Shown piece by piece: positions 1 to 7,856 of a stretch of DNA of 64,000 nt. The position numbers and the translations under genes are program-made. The notes under the pieces are model-generated. The model was not told the DNA's origin. It saw only the letters and a list, made by a program, of their open reading frames with translations, and searched no databases. Each line of letters starts with the position of its first letter. Position 1 is the first letter of the stretch. Source of the DNA: Alteromonas mediterranea DE (lineage in GTDB: Bacteria > Pseudomonadota > Gammaproteobacteria > Enterobacterales > Alteromonadaceae); assembly GCF_000020585.3 (NCBI RefSeq), contig NC_011138.3, positions 3,017,596 through 3,081,595 on the forward strand. The letters are read 5' to 3'.

Positions 1-581
1 TTGAGTTTGGAAAGCTTGTTACCAAACTGGCACCAAAGTCTTTGCTGCAAGCGCCACGACATCAGTTGGCCACGTTAGAAGAAGGCATGGCAATTATGAA
101 AGGCATACCTAATCAAGTTGCCCTACCTCTTGCTTATTGGCGTAATTCGGCAACAACGCCGAACAAAACAAACCAACTTAATCCGGCAAGAGATGGGTGC
201 GGCCTTTTATGGTACGCACCTTTAATACCGACAAAACCAGCCTCGATGTTAAGTTTTATCGCGATGGTTAGAGAGACGTGCCAACAGTTCAACATTGAAC
301 CTATGATAACGTTCACTAACTTCAATCTATATTGTACTGACAGTACTATCCCAATAGTTTTTGATATCAACAACGAAAAGGCAAAAGAAGATGCAAAAGC
401 GTGCCTTGCATCACTTTACGAGCAAGGCCTAAAACTTGGCTTTGTTCCGTATAGGTTGAATATAGAGCAACAAGAAAATCTTGATACGTCAAAAGCATTC
501 TGGTCAACATCGAACAAAATTGCACATGCGCTAGACCCTAACAATATTCTTGGGCCAGGGCGCTACGCAAAGGGACGCTAA
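1..581 (+). CDS. FAD-linked oxidase, C-terminal part (VAO/PCMH type)
   Basis: The reading frame is already open at the left edge (frame starting at base 3), so the gene begins outside the window; about 192 residues are visible. The end carries 'ALDPNNILGPGRY', the typical C-terminal signature of vanillyl-alcohol-oxidase and cresol-methylhydroxylase-like flavoproteins, in which the cap domain is followed by a last helix near the flavin. The N-terminal FAD-binding PP-loop lies outside, so substrate and cofactor attachment cannot be judged. The stop overlaps the stop of the opposing nucleotidyltransferase gene by 4 bp. The family call is fairly sure; the substrate is unknown. Confidence 0.75.
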   Translation, partial: EFGKLVTKLAPKSLLQAPRHQLATLEEGMAIMKGIPNQVALPLAYWRNSATTPNKTNQLNPARDGCGLLWYAPLIPTKPASMLSFIAMVRETCQQFNIEPMITFTNFNLYCTDSTIPIVFDINNEKAKEDAKACLASLYEQGLKLGFVPYRLNIEQQENLDTSKAFWSTSNKIAHALDPNNILGPGRYAKGR

Positions 582-1660
582 CTTTTTCGCAAGGTCATTG
601 ATAGCTTTTTAAGCATGTGCGGCACAAGTACGTGAACGGGCATTTTCATTAGATGCCCCCGCATATATGCCAAAAATCGACTGAGACGAAGTAATTTGCT
701 GTCGCAAACGCGTGTATCCGGCACTAAAGCGCGTTTCATAACGAACAGCGTAAACCCTCGACGAGCCCTATGAAAAAGGCTGAGTTGGCTTTGCAACTGA
801 TGTTTTGTTTCAATTGGGCAGCGCAACAAGAAGTAGAACTCTGCCAAACATATTACATCGAATAAAAGTGAAGACAAGTTCATGGCTTTTGCGGTTTTAA
901 CTATTACTTCCCAAAAATGATGTGATGCATTGTCATTACAAAGACAAGTAAAATCATACAGGTCACGGAGTGATGAACTTACATCCTCGTTCCAGTAAAG
1001 ATGCACACATGTGTGCAACGCCTGCATATGTTTATTGAGAACAAGTTTCTGTTGCGAAGATGCAACGATGTTCTGTCTTAATATTGACTCATCAGGGGCT
1101 TTTCCACTCACTGGCAAATATAAATTGTGGTGAATATCTAACGTGGTGCCCGATAGAGGATCGAACATTGGTGGAATTTCGTGAGCAAACTCCCGATAGT
1201 ATTTTTCATCGTAGTTAGCTAGCGATTTTATTTGCCACCCCAACGAGAGGAGTCTTTTTTCTGTCTTCTGGATCTCGCTTGAGCTAACGAGGATGTCAAT
1301 ATCAGACATGGTTCGACCTTCCAAAGAAACGGCATTTTCAATATTGTATGCCGCGCCTTTAAGAAAAACGGGGGTTATCCCTATCTCCTCTAAAAGAAGG
1401 TTGATTCTGTCTATTTCAGTTCCAACCTGGCATCGCTGCCGATCAGAATAGTTCACGTTTGAAGTTACATGCCACTGAATGCTTTCAGGCAATCTATCTA
1501 CCATGTTTTTGCGTTTAATTTTGTGAGCGAAGATGCTCAATAAATTCGCAGCACGAAGAAAAACAAACAGTTCAGACAGGGTTTTCGGTGATAGCGATGA
1601 TAGCAAAGTTACATCATTAAATATTATGAGAAAGTATCTTGCTTTAGCAAAGGCATTCAC
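578..1660 (-). CDS. Nucleotidyltransferase family protein of the HprK-related kinase A cassette
   Basis: This 360-residue protein has a nucleotidyltransferase fold core with 'FLKGAAY' near residues 99-105 and the metal-binding 'MSDIDIL' at about 118-124, as in the Pfam NTP_transf_5 group. It starts inside the stop of the upstream kinase gene (4-bp overlap), so the two are translationally coupled. Family members are predicted to move a nucleotide onto a protein or small molecule; no substrate is visible here. With the kinase and the PqqD-like protein it forms a conserved three-gene cassette often seen in exosortase-bearing bacteria. The role in peptide or protein modification is inferred from that company. 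Confidence 0.8.
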   Translation of the reverse strand: MNAFAKARYFLIIFNDVTLLSSLSPKTLSELFVFLRAANLLSIFAHKIKRKNMVDRLPESIQWHVTSNVNYSDRQRCQVGTEIDRINLLLEEIGITPVFLKGAAYNIENAVSLEGRTMSDIDILVSSSEIQKTEKRLLSLGWQIKSLANYDEKYYREFAHEIPPMFDPLSGTTLDIHHNLYLPVSGKAPDESILRQNIVASSQQKLVLNKHMQALHTCVHLYWNEDVSSSLRDLYDFTCLCNDNASHHFWEVIVKTAKAMNLSSLLFDVICLAEFYFLLRCPIETKHQLQSQLSLFHRARRGFTLFVMKRALVPDTRVCDSKLLRLSRFLAYMRGHLMKMPVHVLVPHMLKKLSMTLRKS

Positions 1661-2508
1661 AGAAGCAACTCCGTTAACGCCGCTTCTGCGCTATTGATAT
1701 CAGAGTAATCCATAGAAAAAAATTCAACTTTATCAGCAAGGTCGGCTAATGCTTCAAACCCTTTTTCGGCCAAAACATGGTAATTAAAAGCATTTCTTAT
1801 TATCTGAATTGTGCCTTCAGCTGAAGCGACTTCCTGTAAGGTGGTTGCCTTGCCGCCAACGTATTTAGGAAACACCACTGCACCTATGGGCGTATCTTTG
1901 AGAAACTTAAAAGATGAGGGCGTATGCACACGTTTATGCGCAACCGTCCCTTTTTGGGTGTCGTAAAACTTCTCTGTGAAAACGCTATCACTAAAACTTG
2001 ATTTTACAATATCGATAGCATCATTTTTCAAACAAACAGGTCTATTGATTGGTTTAACATGAAGGTTTTCAAGTTCAATTATCGCCATCTCATCTGAAAA
2101 AACTGTCCATCCCATTTCCGACAATAAGGCGCTTAACGTACTTTTTCCTGAACCGGGCAATGCAGGAAATAAGATTGCTTTCCCATTTTTAACCAGTACT
2201 GCCGAATGAATTACAAGCCTTGAATATTCATGAGCAGCAATACACCAATTCATGCCCCATTCGAGCATTGGGTAACTTTGACTACGAGGGAGAGGAAAAA
2301 ACGGCGTTTGTTTATCGCAATAGAAACTTATCTGTGGAGAGATGAACTTTCTTAGTAAATTAGGAGGCTTGACCGCAATATCAAAATCATAGCGTTCCGT
2401 CTCTGTGCTTGTATGACAATACATCTGACGCACTGAATGACTTACTGCCGCACACTCGTTGTACAGTCTGAATACGTAAGGCCCTGTATTAATATATAAG
2501 AACTTCAA
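1657..2508 (-). CDS. HprK-related kinase A
   Basis: The 283-residue protein has a Walker A P-loop 'PGSGKST' at about residues 118-124, followed by 'FSDE' near 137-140, the layout of the HPr kinase/phosphorylase C-terminal domain. The first 100 residues do not resemble HprK and may bind the partner or substrate. It matches the family named HprK-related kinase A (TIGR04352), which occurs beside a small PqqD-like protein and a nucleotidyltransferase. The start overlaps the stop of the PqqD-like gene by 4 bp. True HprK phosphorylates HPr serine; no HPr gene lies in this window, so the target is more likely encoded next door. Confidence 0.85.
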   Translation of the reverse strand: MKFLYINTGPYVFRLYNECAAVSHSVRQMYCHTSTETERYDFDIAVKPPNLLRKFISPQISFYCDKQTPFFPLPRSQSYPMLEWGMNWCIAAHEYSRLVIHSAVLVKNGKAILFPALPGSGKSTLSALLSEMGWTVFSDEMAIIELENLHVKPINRPVCLKNDAIDIVKSSFSDSVFTEKFYDTQKGTVAHKRVHTPSSFKFLKDTPIGAVVFPKYVGGKATTLQEVASAEGTIQIIRNAFNYHVLAEKGFEALADLADKVEFFSMDYSDINSAEAALTELLL

Positions 2509-2735
2509 ACTCTTTCAATAATATTGAGGTCGGATGCCTTTTTAAAACTTAACGTTTTAAAATTCAGTGCCGATTCAAAAAACGCCTGTTCATGAGACTC
2601 TTCCAACAGCTTTTCTGCCATGGCAGCATCATTATATTCAAACGCCATGGTGTCTCCTGAGCGCGTATCGAAGACAAGGAGATAGTTGCTAGACCTCAAA
2701 AGCCTAACCTTGACTGAGCTGCTGAACTTGAACAT
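2505..2735 (-). CDS. HPr-rel-A system PqqD family protein
   Basis: This small protein of 76 residues sits directly upstream of the HprK-related kinase with a 4-bp overlap. It has the size and beta-rich start followed by an acidic helical half expected of PqqD-type peptide-binding chaperones, and the position expected for TIGR04353. In PqqD proteins the domain holds a ribosomal precursor peptide for a modifying enzyme; that role is assumed here by family and context, since sequence similarity in such short proteins is weak. It lies 35 bp after the stop of the Tat-exported protein gene, so the four genes are probably one transcript. Confidence 0.7.
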   Translation of the reverse strand: MFKFSSSVKVRLLRSSNYLLVFDTRSGDTMAFEYNDAAMAEKLLEESHEQAFFESALNFKTLSFKKASDLNIIERV

Positions 2736-2770
2736 AACAAATAAGGCTGATCCTACGATGCGCTATCAGC

Positions 2771-3613
2771 CTATTTTCGGTTACCCTTGCCGTTACCCTT
2801 GCCGTTACCGTTGCCAGGAGCCTCACCTGACGCATTATCTTCGGTCATGCCGAATGGCGTGGTACGGTTGTACTCGTCGTGTTCAGGTTGGGATAATGTG
2901 TACTCGCTAGACGAACCACTTTCAAAATTATAACTAAAGCTAACCGTTTGGGTTCCACCAAGGCTCTCTGGTGAAGCCAGCGCGATACGAGACTCACTGA
3001 ACAAATAAATCGCGATGTTATTTACAAGCTCATTTGCTTTTTGAATTCGATCTGACGCACTAGCACTGTGGTGAACAACTGACGGATAAAAGCCAAAATA
3101 CGTATTAAGCCAAACCGCCGCCAAGTTGTAATCCATACCACCAGGCTTATCTAAAGCGTCAAACAGGGGAACGCCGCCGTTTACATAAGAAACATCATCA
3201 TCGAGTATGCGTTTATCTATTTTCATCGAGTTTGATTTGATAACCGACTCAAGGTGGCTTTCATAGGCCACCCAAAGAATAGAACCTGGTTCAGCGGCTG
3301 GCATCTCAGGGTAATCTACTTTCTGAAGCGCAGTAAACATTGCTTTTAGTCTCTGCCCATTCATAGAACCATCTAACGCGTCTTTCCATGTTCCCGGTGA
3401 GCGGCCACCAAAAATAGGTGTTGCTTCGCACTTTTGTTCGGGGTTCACTCGAGACACATTGCCAGACATAGCCCCCGACACTGAACATGCGCCCCAAACA
3501 GACTTACCTGGAACTGACAAAGCAGCAGAACCCACGGCAGCTTTAACAATAAATTGTCTCCGTGAATTTGTACGCTGAATTGTTTTGTCTTCTTTAGTGC
3601 GTTTATGACTCAT
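2771..3613 (-). CDS. Tat-exported protein of unknown function with Gly/Asn/Lys-rich tail
   Basis: The 280-residue protein starts with a twin-arginine signal, 'SRRQFIVKAA' at residues 17-26, followed by a hydrophobic stretch, so it is probably exported folded. Beyond the signal there are cysteines near 43 and 62 and a 'GGRSPGTWK' motif at 69-77, with a later 'LAAVWLN' segment; a similar pairing of PGxWK and a hydrophobic AA-LN helix is seen in other exported proteins of unknown function. The tail is a low-complexity Gly-Asn-Lys repeat. It is the first gene of the operon with the PqqD-like, kinase and nucleotidyltransferase genes and is a candidate substrate for them (inference). I do not recognise a catalytic domain. 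Confidence 0.75.
   Translation of the reverse strand: MSHKRTKEDKTIQRTNSRRQFIVKAAVGSAALSVPGKSVWGACSVSGAMSGNVSRVNPEQKCEATPIFGGRSPGTWKDALDGSMNGQRLKAMFTALQKVDYPEMPAAEPGSILWVAYESHLESVIKSNSMKIDKRILDDDVSYVNGGVPLFDALDKPGGMDYNLAAVWLNTYFGFYPSVVHHSASASDRIQKANELVNNIAIYLFSESRIALASPESLGGTQTVSFSYNFESGSSSEYTLSQPEHDEYNRTTPFGMTEDNASGEAPGNGNGKGNGKGNRK
2780..2815 (-). repeat. Three tandem 12-bp units encoding the GNGK tail
   Basis: Three adjacent 12-bp units (2780-2791, 2792-2803, 2804-2815), two identical and the third differing at one base, lie at the 3' end of the Tat-protein gene. Read on the minus strand they encode Gly-Asn-Gly-Lys type units. Copy number could change by slippage without breaking the frame. 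Confidence 0.8.
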
Positions 3614-3967
3614 TTTATCCTCGAAAATAAATTACTCTAGCAACACATCCGTAGCCACAATCACTTTGAATATGCAAGAAACAAACCAAGAAAAACTCCC
3701 TTTTAATTCAAAGAGATAAAATCAACACACTCTCATCATGTAAAAAAATAGGACACTTATCAAGTATGCATAAATCTATCTAAAAATAAAATTCACACAG
3801 CTTGAAAGCAAAGGATATCAAAAAAACAACGAATTGATAGACATTTGTATCTCAAATTTTAATCTCACAGGCTATCAAACTTCACCTTCAAGCCCTAGTT
3901 TGTTGAAATTACCATGTAAACTACTTACTGTTGGAGCTTTATCTATTTACAATCCGGCGGCATTATT
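3614..3967. other. Divergent intergenic region
   Basis: This 354-bp AT-rich stretch separates the minus-strand Tat/PqqD/HprK operon from the plus-strand YdcF gene. No gene or hairpin terminator is evident. It should hold promoters for both directions; one possible sigma-54 site toward the minus-strand operon is listed separately. Confidence 0.6.
3673..3688 (-). promoter_or_regulatory. Possible sigma-54 promoter for the Tat/PqqD/HprK operon
   Basis: On the minus strand the sequence reads TGGTTTGTTTCTTGCA: a TGG at -24 and TTGCA at -12 with the exact sigma-54 spacing, but the CAC after TGG is replaced by TTT. It lies about 60 bp before the start codon of the Tat protein. This is a weak match and is offered because a better site of the same kind precedes the PEP-CTERM gene. 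Confidence 0.3.
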
Positions 3968-4717
3968 TTGAAAGCTCTCGTAATTGAACTAATTTCCCCG
4001 CTACAAACGAGCCTTTTGCTTGTGTTAATGGCCGCCATGGCACAGCTTATTATAAAAAATAAGAAATTAGCGTCTAAGCTTGCTTGTGCGTCGTTAATAT
4101 GGATTCTTATCTGGTCTCAACCATATGCTGTTGACTTACTACTTTATCCACTTGAAAGGAGTCAAAAAGTAAAAAGGCTTCAATACAAAAACCAACGCAC
4201 ACCAGACTATATTTTCGTACTAGCTTGTTATTACAACACTGAAGGGGACTTACCGAATATTAGTAGGTGGCCAGATTGTTCTCTTCAAAGGCTCGTTCAG
4301 ACCGTGATGCTATATGAACAAACAAAGAGTAAAATAATAGTTACTGGTGGGCGTTTTTTAGAGAATCAAGACATCAGTTATAGCCAAAAAGCCAAATCAT
4401 TTTTAATTTCTCTAGGTGTTCCAGAAGATAAAATAATTACGACTGATAAAGGCACTGATACTCATGGGGAGATTAGCTCAATCAGTCAACTCGTTACAAA
4501 TAGAAAGTTATTGGTAGTAACAAGCGCCACTCACGTTCTACGTGTTTCTAACGAGTTAGATAACGTAACCGCAAGTGTCGCTTTTTTCGCCGTAGATTAC
4601 CATAGCGGAGGTGAGTTGACTCCATACCTAAGAATGCCTTCTCTATCTGCATTGGTAGCGACACGAGCTGCAATTTACGAATATTTAGCGCTCGTCAAAC
4701 AGCTCTTTACACAATAA
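3968..4717 (+). CDS. YdcF/ElyC family membrane protein (DUF218)
   Basis: The 249-residue protein has two N-terminal hydrophobic segments (about residues 8-28 and 36-55) and then a DUF218 domain: 'IFVLACYYN' opens it, followed by 'IIVTGGR' and a conserved block around 'TDTHGEI'. YdcF, SanA and ElyC relatives sit at the inner membrane and affect envelope carbohydrate or lipid-carrier metabolism, without a settled reaction. The start used is TTG at 3968; no strong ribosome site is visible. Only about 100 bp separate it from the exosortase-associated acyltransferase, so the two may be cotranscribed. Confidence 0.8.
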   Translation: MKALVIELISPLQTSLLLVLMAAMAQLIIKNKKLASKLACASLIWILIWSQPYAVDLLLYPLERSQKVKRLQYKNQRTPDYIFVLACYYNTEGDLPNISRWPDCSLQRLVQTVMLYEQTKSKIIVTGGRFLENQDISYSQKAKSFLISLGVPEDKIITTDKGTDTHGEISSISQLVTNRKLLVVTSATHVLRVSNELDNVTASVAFFAVDYHSGGELTPYLRMPSLSALVATRAAIYEYLALVKQLFTQ

Positions 4718-4812
4718 TTACCTACTTTTTAAACTAATGGTTAAAAACAAAAAAGTTTAAAACACCGACTTTTTTGCTAAACTCTTTTAATATTCAAATT
4801 TATGTGCATATT

Positions 4813-5637
4813 ATGCCAAATTTACGAAACGCGAAGTTGCTAAATACCATCACTAAGCTTGTTGGTAAAAACAATAAAATAGGCAAGCTGTTGTCTGGAT
4901 ATGAAAAATTAAAAGAAGCCAACTATATTTCTTCTCATTTCTCTTCGTATCTAGTCCCTGTTATAGCGAGCTCTGATGCGTTAAGAAATGAGGTTTTTAA
5001 GATCCGCCACGGCGTCTACTGTGAAGAATTAGGTTTTGAGCCTGTCAAAGAAAGTGGGTTAGAATTAGACGACTTTGACGCATTCTCCTTTCACTGTTTA
5101 ATAAAACACTGCCGTTCATCGGCTTATGCAGGTACTGTCAGAATAGTACGCCCCACTGAAGCTAATCAGCAGCTTCCCATCGAAAAATATTGTTTAAATT
5201 CTATTACTGATAAAGATTTGAACCCATCAAATTTTGATAGAAAAGACATTTGCGAAGTTTCTCGTTTAGCGGTACCTAAGGAATTTAGACGACGCCAAAT
5301 GGATAATCATAAAGGGGCTGGTGTTGGTATCATTAATAGAGCAACTTATTCTGAGACAGAGTTACGCTGCTTTCCATTCATTGCCGTAGGCTTATATTTC
5401 GCGGCCGCAGCATTGGCTTTAGAAAACGAAATAAAGCATGCTTATGTGATGATGGAACCTAGACTGGCCCGAAGCATGGGGTTTGTTGGAATAAAATTCA
5501 AACAAATCGGGCCTGTCGTAGACTACCACGGTAAGCGTGCGCCATATTATATAAATCAAGATTTACTTCATACTAAGCTTTCGCCTAGCTTTCTGAAAAT
5601 GCTTAAAGATATAAGGGAAAACATAGCATCTCAGTAA
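4813..5637 (+). CDS. PEP-CTERM/exosortase system-associated acyltransferase
   Basis: This protein of 274 residues (287 if the TTG at 4774 is used) belongs to the acyltransferase family with an acyl-homoserine-lactone-synthase-like GNAT fold (TIGR03694). Visible marks are 'FKIRHGVYCEELGF' early on and 'CEVSRLAVPKEFRRR' in the middle, the signature region of the family. Members are thought to make N-acyl amino acids or related lipids and occur in genomes with XrtA. I chose the ATG at 4813 because the extra 13 residues of the longer form are not family-like; neither start has a clear ribosome site. It follows the YdcF gene and is the last intact gene before the decayed IS66. Confidence 0.85.
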   Translation: MPNLRNAKLLNTITKLVGKNNKIGKLLSGYEKLKEANYISSHFSSYLVPVIASSDALRNEVFKIRHGVYCEELGFEPVKESGLELDDFDAFSFHCLIKHCRSSAYAGTVRIVRPTEANQQLPIEKYCLNSITDKDLNPSNFDRKDICEVSRLAVPKEFRRRQMDNHKGAGVGIINRATYSETELRCFPFIAVGLYFAAAALALENEIKHAYVMMEPRLARSMGFVGIKFKQIGPVVDYHGKRAPYYINQDLLHTKLSPSFLKMLKDIRENIASQ

Positions 5638-5803
5638 CTGTGTTGACATGGCTTAATTTGCGACCTCGCTCACAACACCTACGACTTTGAGCTAGCATGT
5701 CCGCAAAGGCCCCTGTAATTTACCATCAAATCTATGCCGGGCCTCACTGGTAACAGGTTTATTCCTTTTACTTTATTAGAACGTAAGCGTCCGATAATCC
5801 CAC

Positions 5804-6127
5804 CTAAAGCTCTGGAGACTGTGATGGTAACAGTTGCTCGATATTGGTGTCAGGATTGCTGAGTTCATTGAGGCAAGACATCACGTGCTCGAACATAACA
5901 AGATGGTTGGCTTTTGCGGTTTCGACGATGCTATAGAGCACTGCACTCGTATATGCGCGTGAGGCAGTTTGGCTAAACAGCCAGTTTTTCCTGCCTATAA
6001 CGAACGGTTTTATCGCGCGCTCAACGCGATTATTTTCAATACTTCGTTGGCAGTAGAGCGTATAACGCAAATTCCTTTCCAATAACAGCCATTGCAGCTG
6101 TCGTTCACTAGAAAGCAGTCGTTGCAA
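5804..6127 (-). pseudogene. tnpC: IS66 TnpC transposase, C-terminal fragment
   Basis: About 107 residues remain of a transposase normally near 500. The fragment contains 'ENNRVERAIKPFVIGRKNW', the IS66 signature with the last acidic catalytic residue (E of VERAI), followed by the usual helical tail. Both catalytic aspartates and the N-terminal zinc-binding part are missing. The frame lies 19 bp from the tnpB remnant, so an internal deletion has removed at least 1 kb. Confidence 0.75.
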
Positions 6128-6146
6128 TTCCGTTTCGACAGGTCAC

Positions 6147-6380
6147 TTAAACCGATGCTTCTGTCGAGTAGCGCTTATACCAGAGAGCGAAGCCCGCTTT
6201 ATCCCAATAGAGTATTTTGACCTTGTCGCGCTTTTTGTTGCAGAAGACCAACAGTGCATCGCGAAACGAATTAAGGTTCATATCCTGCTTAACAAAGGCA
6301 ATAAAGCCGTTAATGGATTTGCAGAAGGCGACGACATCCATGTATAGATAAATATCAGCAGGCTCAACGAACATCTTCAT
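6147..6380 (-). pseudogene. tnpB: IS66 Orf2/TnpB remnant
   Basis: The 77-residue frame keeps the TnpB pattern: an early 'IYLYMDVVAFCKSINGF' in place of the usual trxptDMRkg-ngL region, then 'FCNKKRDKVKILYWDKAGF' and 'LWYKR'. The full protein is usually 105-120 residues, so the C-terminus is cut off where the tnpC deletion joins. Its ATG overlaps the TGA of the tnpA remnant, as in intact elements of this family. Confidence 0.75.
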
Positions 6381-6496
6381 TCGCCCAATGCTTTCTTTAC
6401 AGCCGCAACCCTGTGAGGGTTAATATTGGTTGAAACGCTAAATTGTGCGTTTCCGAGTTGCAGGAGAAGTTTGCCCCCTATTGCTTCGGTGGACAT
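6377..6496 (-). pseudogene. tnpA: IS66 TnpA-like remnant
   Basis: A 39-residue frame ends in TGA overlapping the ATG of the tnpB remnant. Its 'NINPHRVAAVKKALGE' end resembles the C-terminal end of the small IS66 TnpA protein. The N-terminal helix-turn-helix expected of TnpA is absent, so this is only the tail. Confidence 0.5.
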
Positions 6497-6500
6497 AATT

Positions 6501-6809
6501 TCACCTAAACAAACTTGCTGCTTATTCGCGGTAGCCGAATATCACAAGGCCTAGTGCAGTAAGTTTGAGCATCAACCTACTGCTGGCGGAAAAAACTCCA
6601 CCGCAGTGCGTCCACTTTATTTCTATTACCCGAATAGGTTAGGTTAGGCCAATCATGTATGTCTCTTCGTCGATGTTATTGCATGGTCATTCTTCTTGGC
6701 AAAAAAGAACACAATGCCGTAGCTAACTTACGAATTGAATGTGGGGATTACTGGACGCTGGGATTACCAGGCGCTCACTCAAAAGATAACAACTTTAGAT
6801 TTCTACTGA
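6501..6809. other. Gene-free stretch between IS66 remnant and PEP-CTERM terminator
   Basis: I see no convincing gene here. A 60-codon open frame on the plus strand (6659-6841) runs into the terminator hairpin and has no family-like features. The stretch may include further decayed IS sequence. Confidence 0.5.
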
Positions 6810-6810
6810 C

Positions 6811-6837
6811 AAAAAAACGCCCAACTCCGTTGGGCGT
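6811..6837 (-). terminator. Rho-independent terminator of the PEP-CTERM gene
   Basis: A perfect 9-bp stem (6817-6825 with 6829-6837) and 3-base loop is followed, on the minus strand, by seven T residues (complement of 6811-6817). It lies about 40 bp after the stop of the PEP-CTERM gene, the correct orientation to end that transcript. Confidence 0.85.
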
Positions 6838-6879
6838 TTAATACACTTTCATCTTTCGCACTGTCTGCAGTGCTTTACA

Positions 6880-7716
6880 TTACTTACGCTTACGTGACAA
6901 TCCACCAACAGCAAATAACGCAAGTCCCATAAGACCGATTGTCGCAGGAGAGCTCACTGACGTGATTGATGCAGTTGCAGTTTGAGAATAGTTTAAGTTA
7001 TTAATTTGAGTTTCAGAGGTGAAGAAGAAATCATATAAATCACTACCAAAGTTAATTGCTTCAACTACCTCAGGAATTCCACCCACAACATTAAGACCTG
7101 CAGAAGCAAAACCTGCTCTGAAAGGGTCAGCTGGATCATCTGGTATGAAGTCAAAGAAATCAAACTCGAATGAAGCCCATAAATCACCGTTCTGAGTCGC
7201 TGCAAATCTCTGGTAAGAGGTCGTAGTTGCACCACCTCCAAATATTAGAGGGCCTGACTGATTAAACGGATTGAGTGACGGTGAATTATCGTAATAGACG
7301 TTCAACCAGCCATTAGAAAAATCAAAACTACCGTTTTGCTGAGGTACCAAGCCACCAAACTCAAAAGTTAATTCGCACTCAAGAAGGCCATCAACGCAGA
7401 ATGAAGGAAAAGCGTTTGTTCTGCCTTCAGAAAACACAGTGAAAACACCTAGACCGGTAAGTACACCTTGCCCCGGTGTTACACCGTTGTTAGAACTTTC
7501 GTTGATTACAAAAACTTCGTTCACGTTATCGTAGCCATACGCGCCTGTTGTGAACCATTGCTGGTAACTCACCTGTGCCGACATACCAGCGTTACCATTG
7601 TTATCAGTGGTATCCCACTGAATGCCACCTGCGCTAACAGTGTCGGCTGAAACAGTATTTAGGGCGCCCATGCTCATTAGAGCAAGTGCAGATAATGCAT
7701 TTTTTACGTTTTTCAT
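6880..7716 (-). CDS. PEP-CTERM-type sorting-signal protein (variant SSPAT box)
   Basis: The 278-residue protein has an N-terminal signal peptide (cleavage probably after 'NTVSA', residue 24), a Ser/Gly/Asn/aromatic-rich extracellular body and a C-terminal tripartite sorting tail: 'SSPAT', a hydrophobic helix of about 15 residues, and the basic end 'SRKRK'. Classical exosortase substrates have PEP in the first part; here the glutamate is missing, a variant known from Alteromonadales-type PEP-CTERM proteins. XrtA, encoded at 60217-61659, is the likely processing enzyme. The gene is alone between its own sigma-54-type promoter and a terminator. The body has no recognisable catalytic domain and may be a biofilm or matrix protein (inference). 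Confidence 0.85.
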   Translation of the reverse strand: MKNVKNALSALALMSMGALNTVSADTVSAGGIQWDTTDNNGNAGMSAQVSYQQWFTTGAYGYDNVNEVFVINESSNNGVTPGQGVLTGLGVFTVFSEGRTNAFPSFCVDGLLECELTFEFGGLVPQQNGSFDFSNGWLNVYYDNSPSLNPFNQSGPLIFGGGATTTSYQRFAATQNGDLWASFEFDFFDFIPDDPADPFRAGFASAGLNVVGGIPEVVEAINFGSDLYDFFFTSETQINNLNYSQTATASITSVSSPATIGLMGLALFAVGGLSRKRK

Positions 7717-7760
7717 CTTCGTATCCGTCTGTAATTAGGGTTACCACACAACTTGGTCAA

Positions 7761-7777
7761 AGCAATCCATGTACCAA
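7761..7777 (-). promoter_or_regulatory. Sigma-54 (-24/-12) promoter of the PEP-CTERM gene
   Basis: The minus strand reads TTGGTACATGGATTGCT, matching the TTGGCAC-N5-TTGCW consensus at all but one key base (C to T within GGCAC). It ends 45 bp before the start codon, so transcription would begin about 30-35 bp upstream of it. In PEP-CTERM species the PrsK/PrsR two-component pair is known to drive PEP-CTERM genes from such promoters; neither gene is in this window. Confidence 0.75.
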
Positions 7778-7856
7778 AAAAATAAAAACCAACATTTTCA
7801 AAAACTTAACAAACACTGGCTACTACCAAAGGTTTTTACTGTAAAACAAGCTGACA

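Larger units (their letters stand above)
5783..6500 (-). mobile_element. Decayed IS66-family element
   Basis: The stretch begins with GTAAGCGTCC at 5783, the usual terminal sequence of IS66 elements, and then holds remnants of all three IS66 genes in the order expected for minus-strand transcription: tnpA end, tnpB and the tnpC C-terminus. Most of tnpC is gone and I find no matching far inverted repeat or target duplication, so the element is immobile. The right boundary is uncertain. Confidence 0.7.

Noticed and set aside
2780..2815. Tandem 12-bp units as a CRISPR-like or regulatory repeat
   Set aside because: They are adjacent without spacers and lie in frame at the end of a coding gene.
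5783..6500. Complete IS66 with target duplication
   Set aside because: No matching far inverted repeat or 8-bp duplicate of the left flank could be found, and most of tnpC is absent.
6659..6841. 60-codon plus-strand frame before the PEP-CTERM gene
   Set aside because: It runs through the terminator hairpin, has no ribosome site and no protein-like features.
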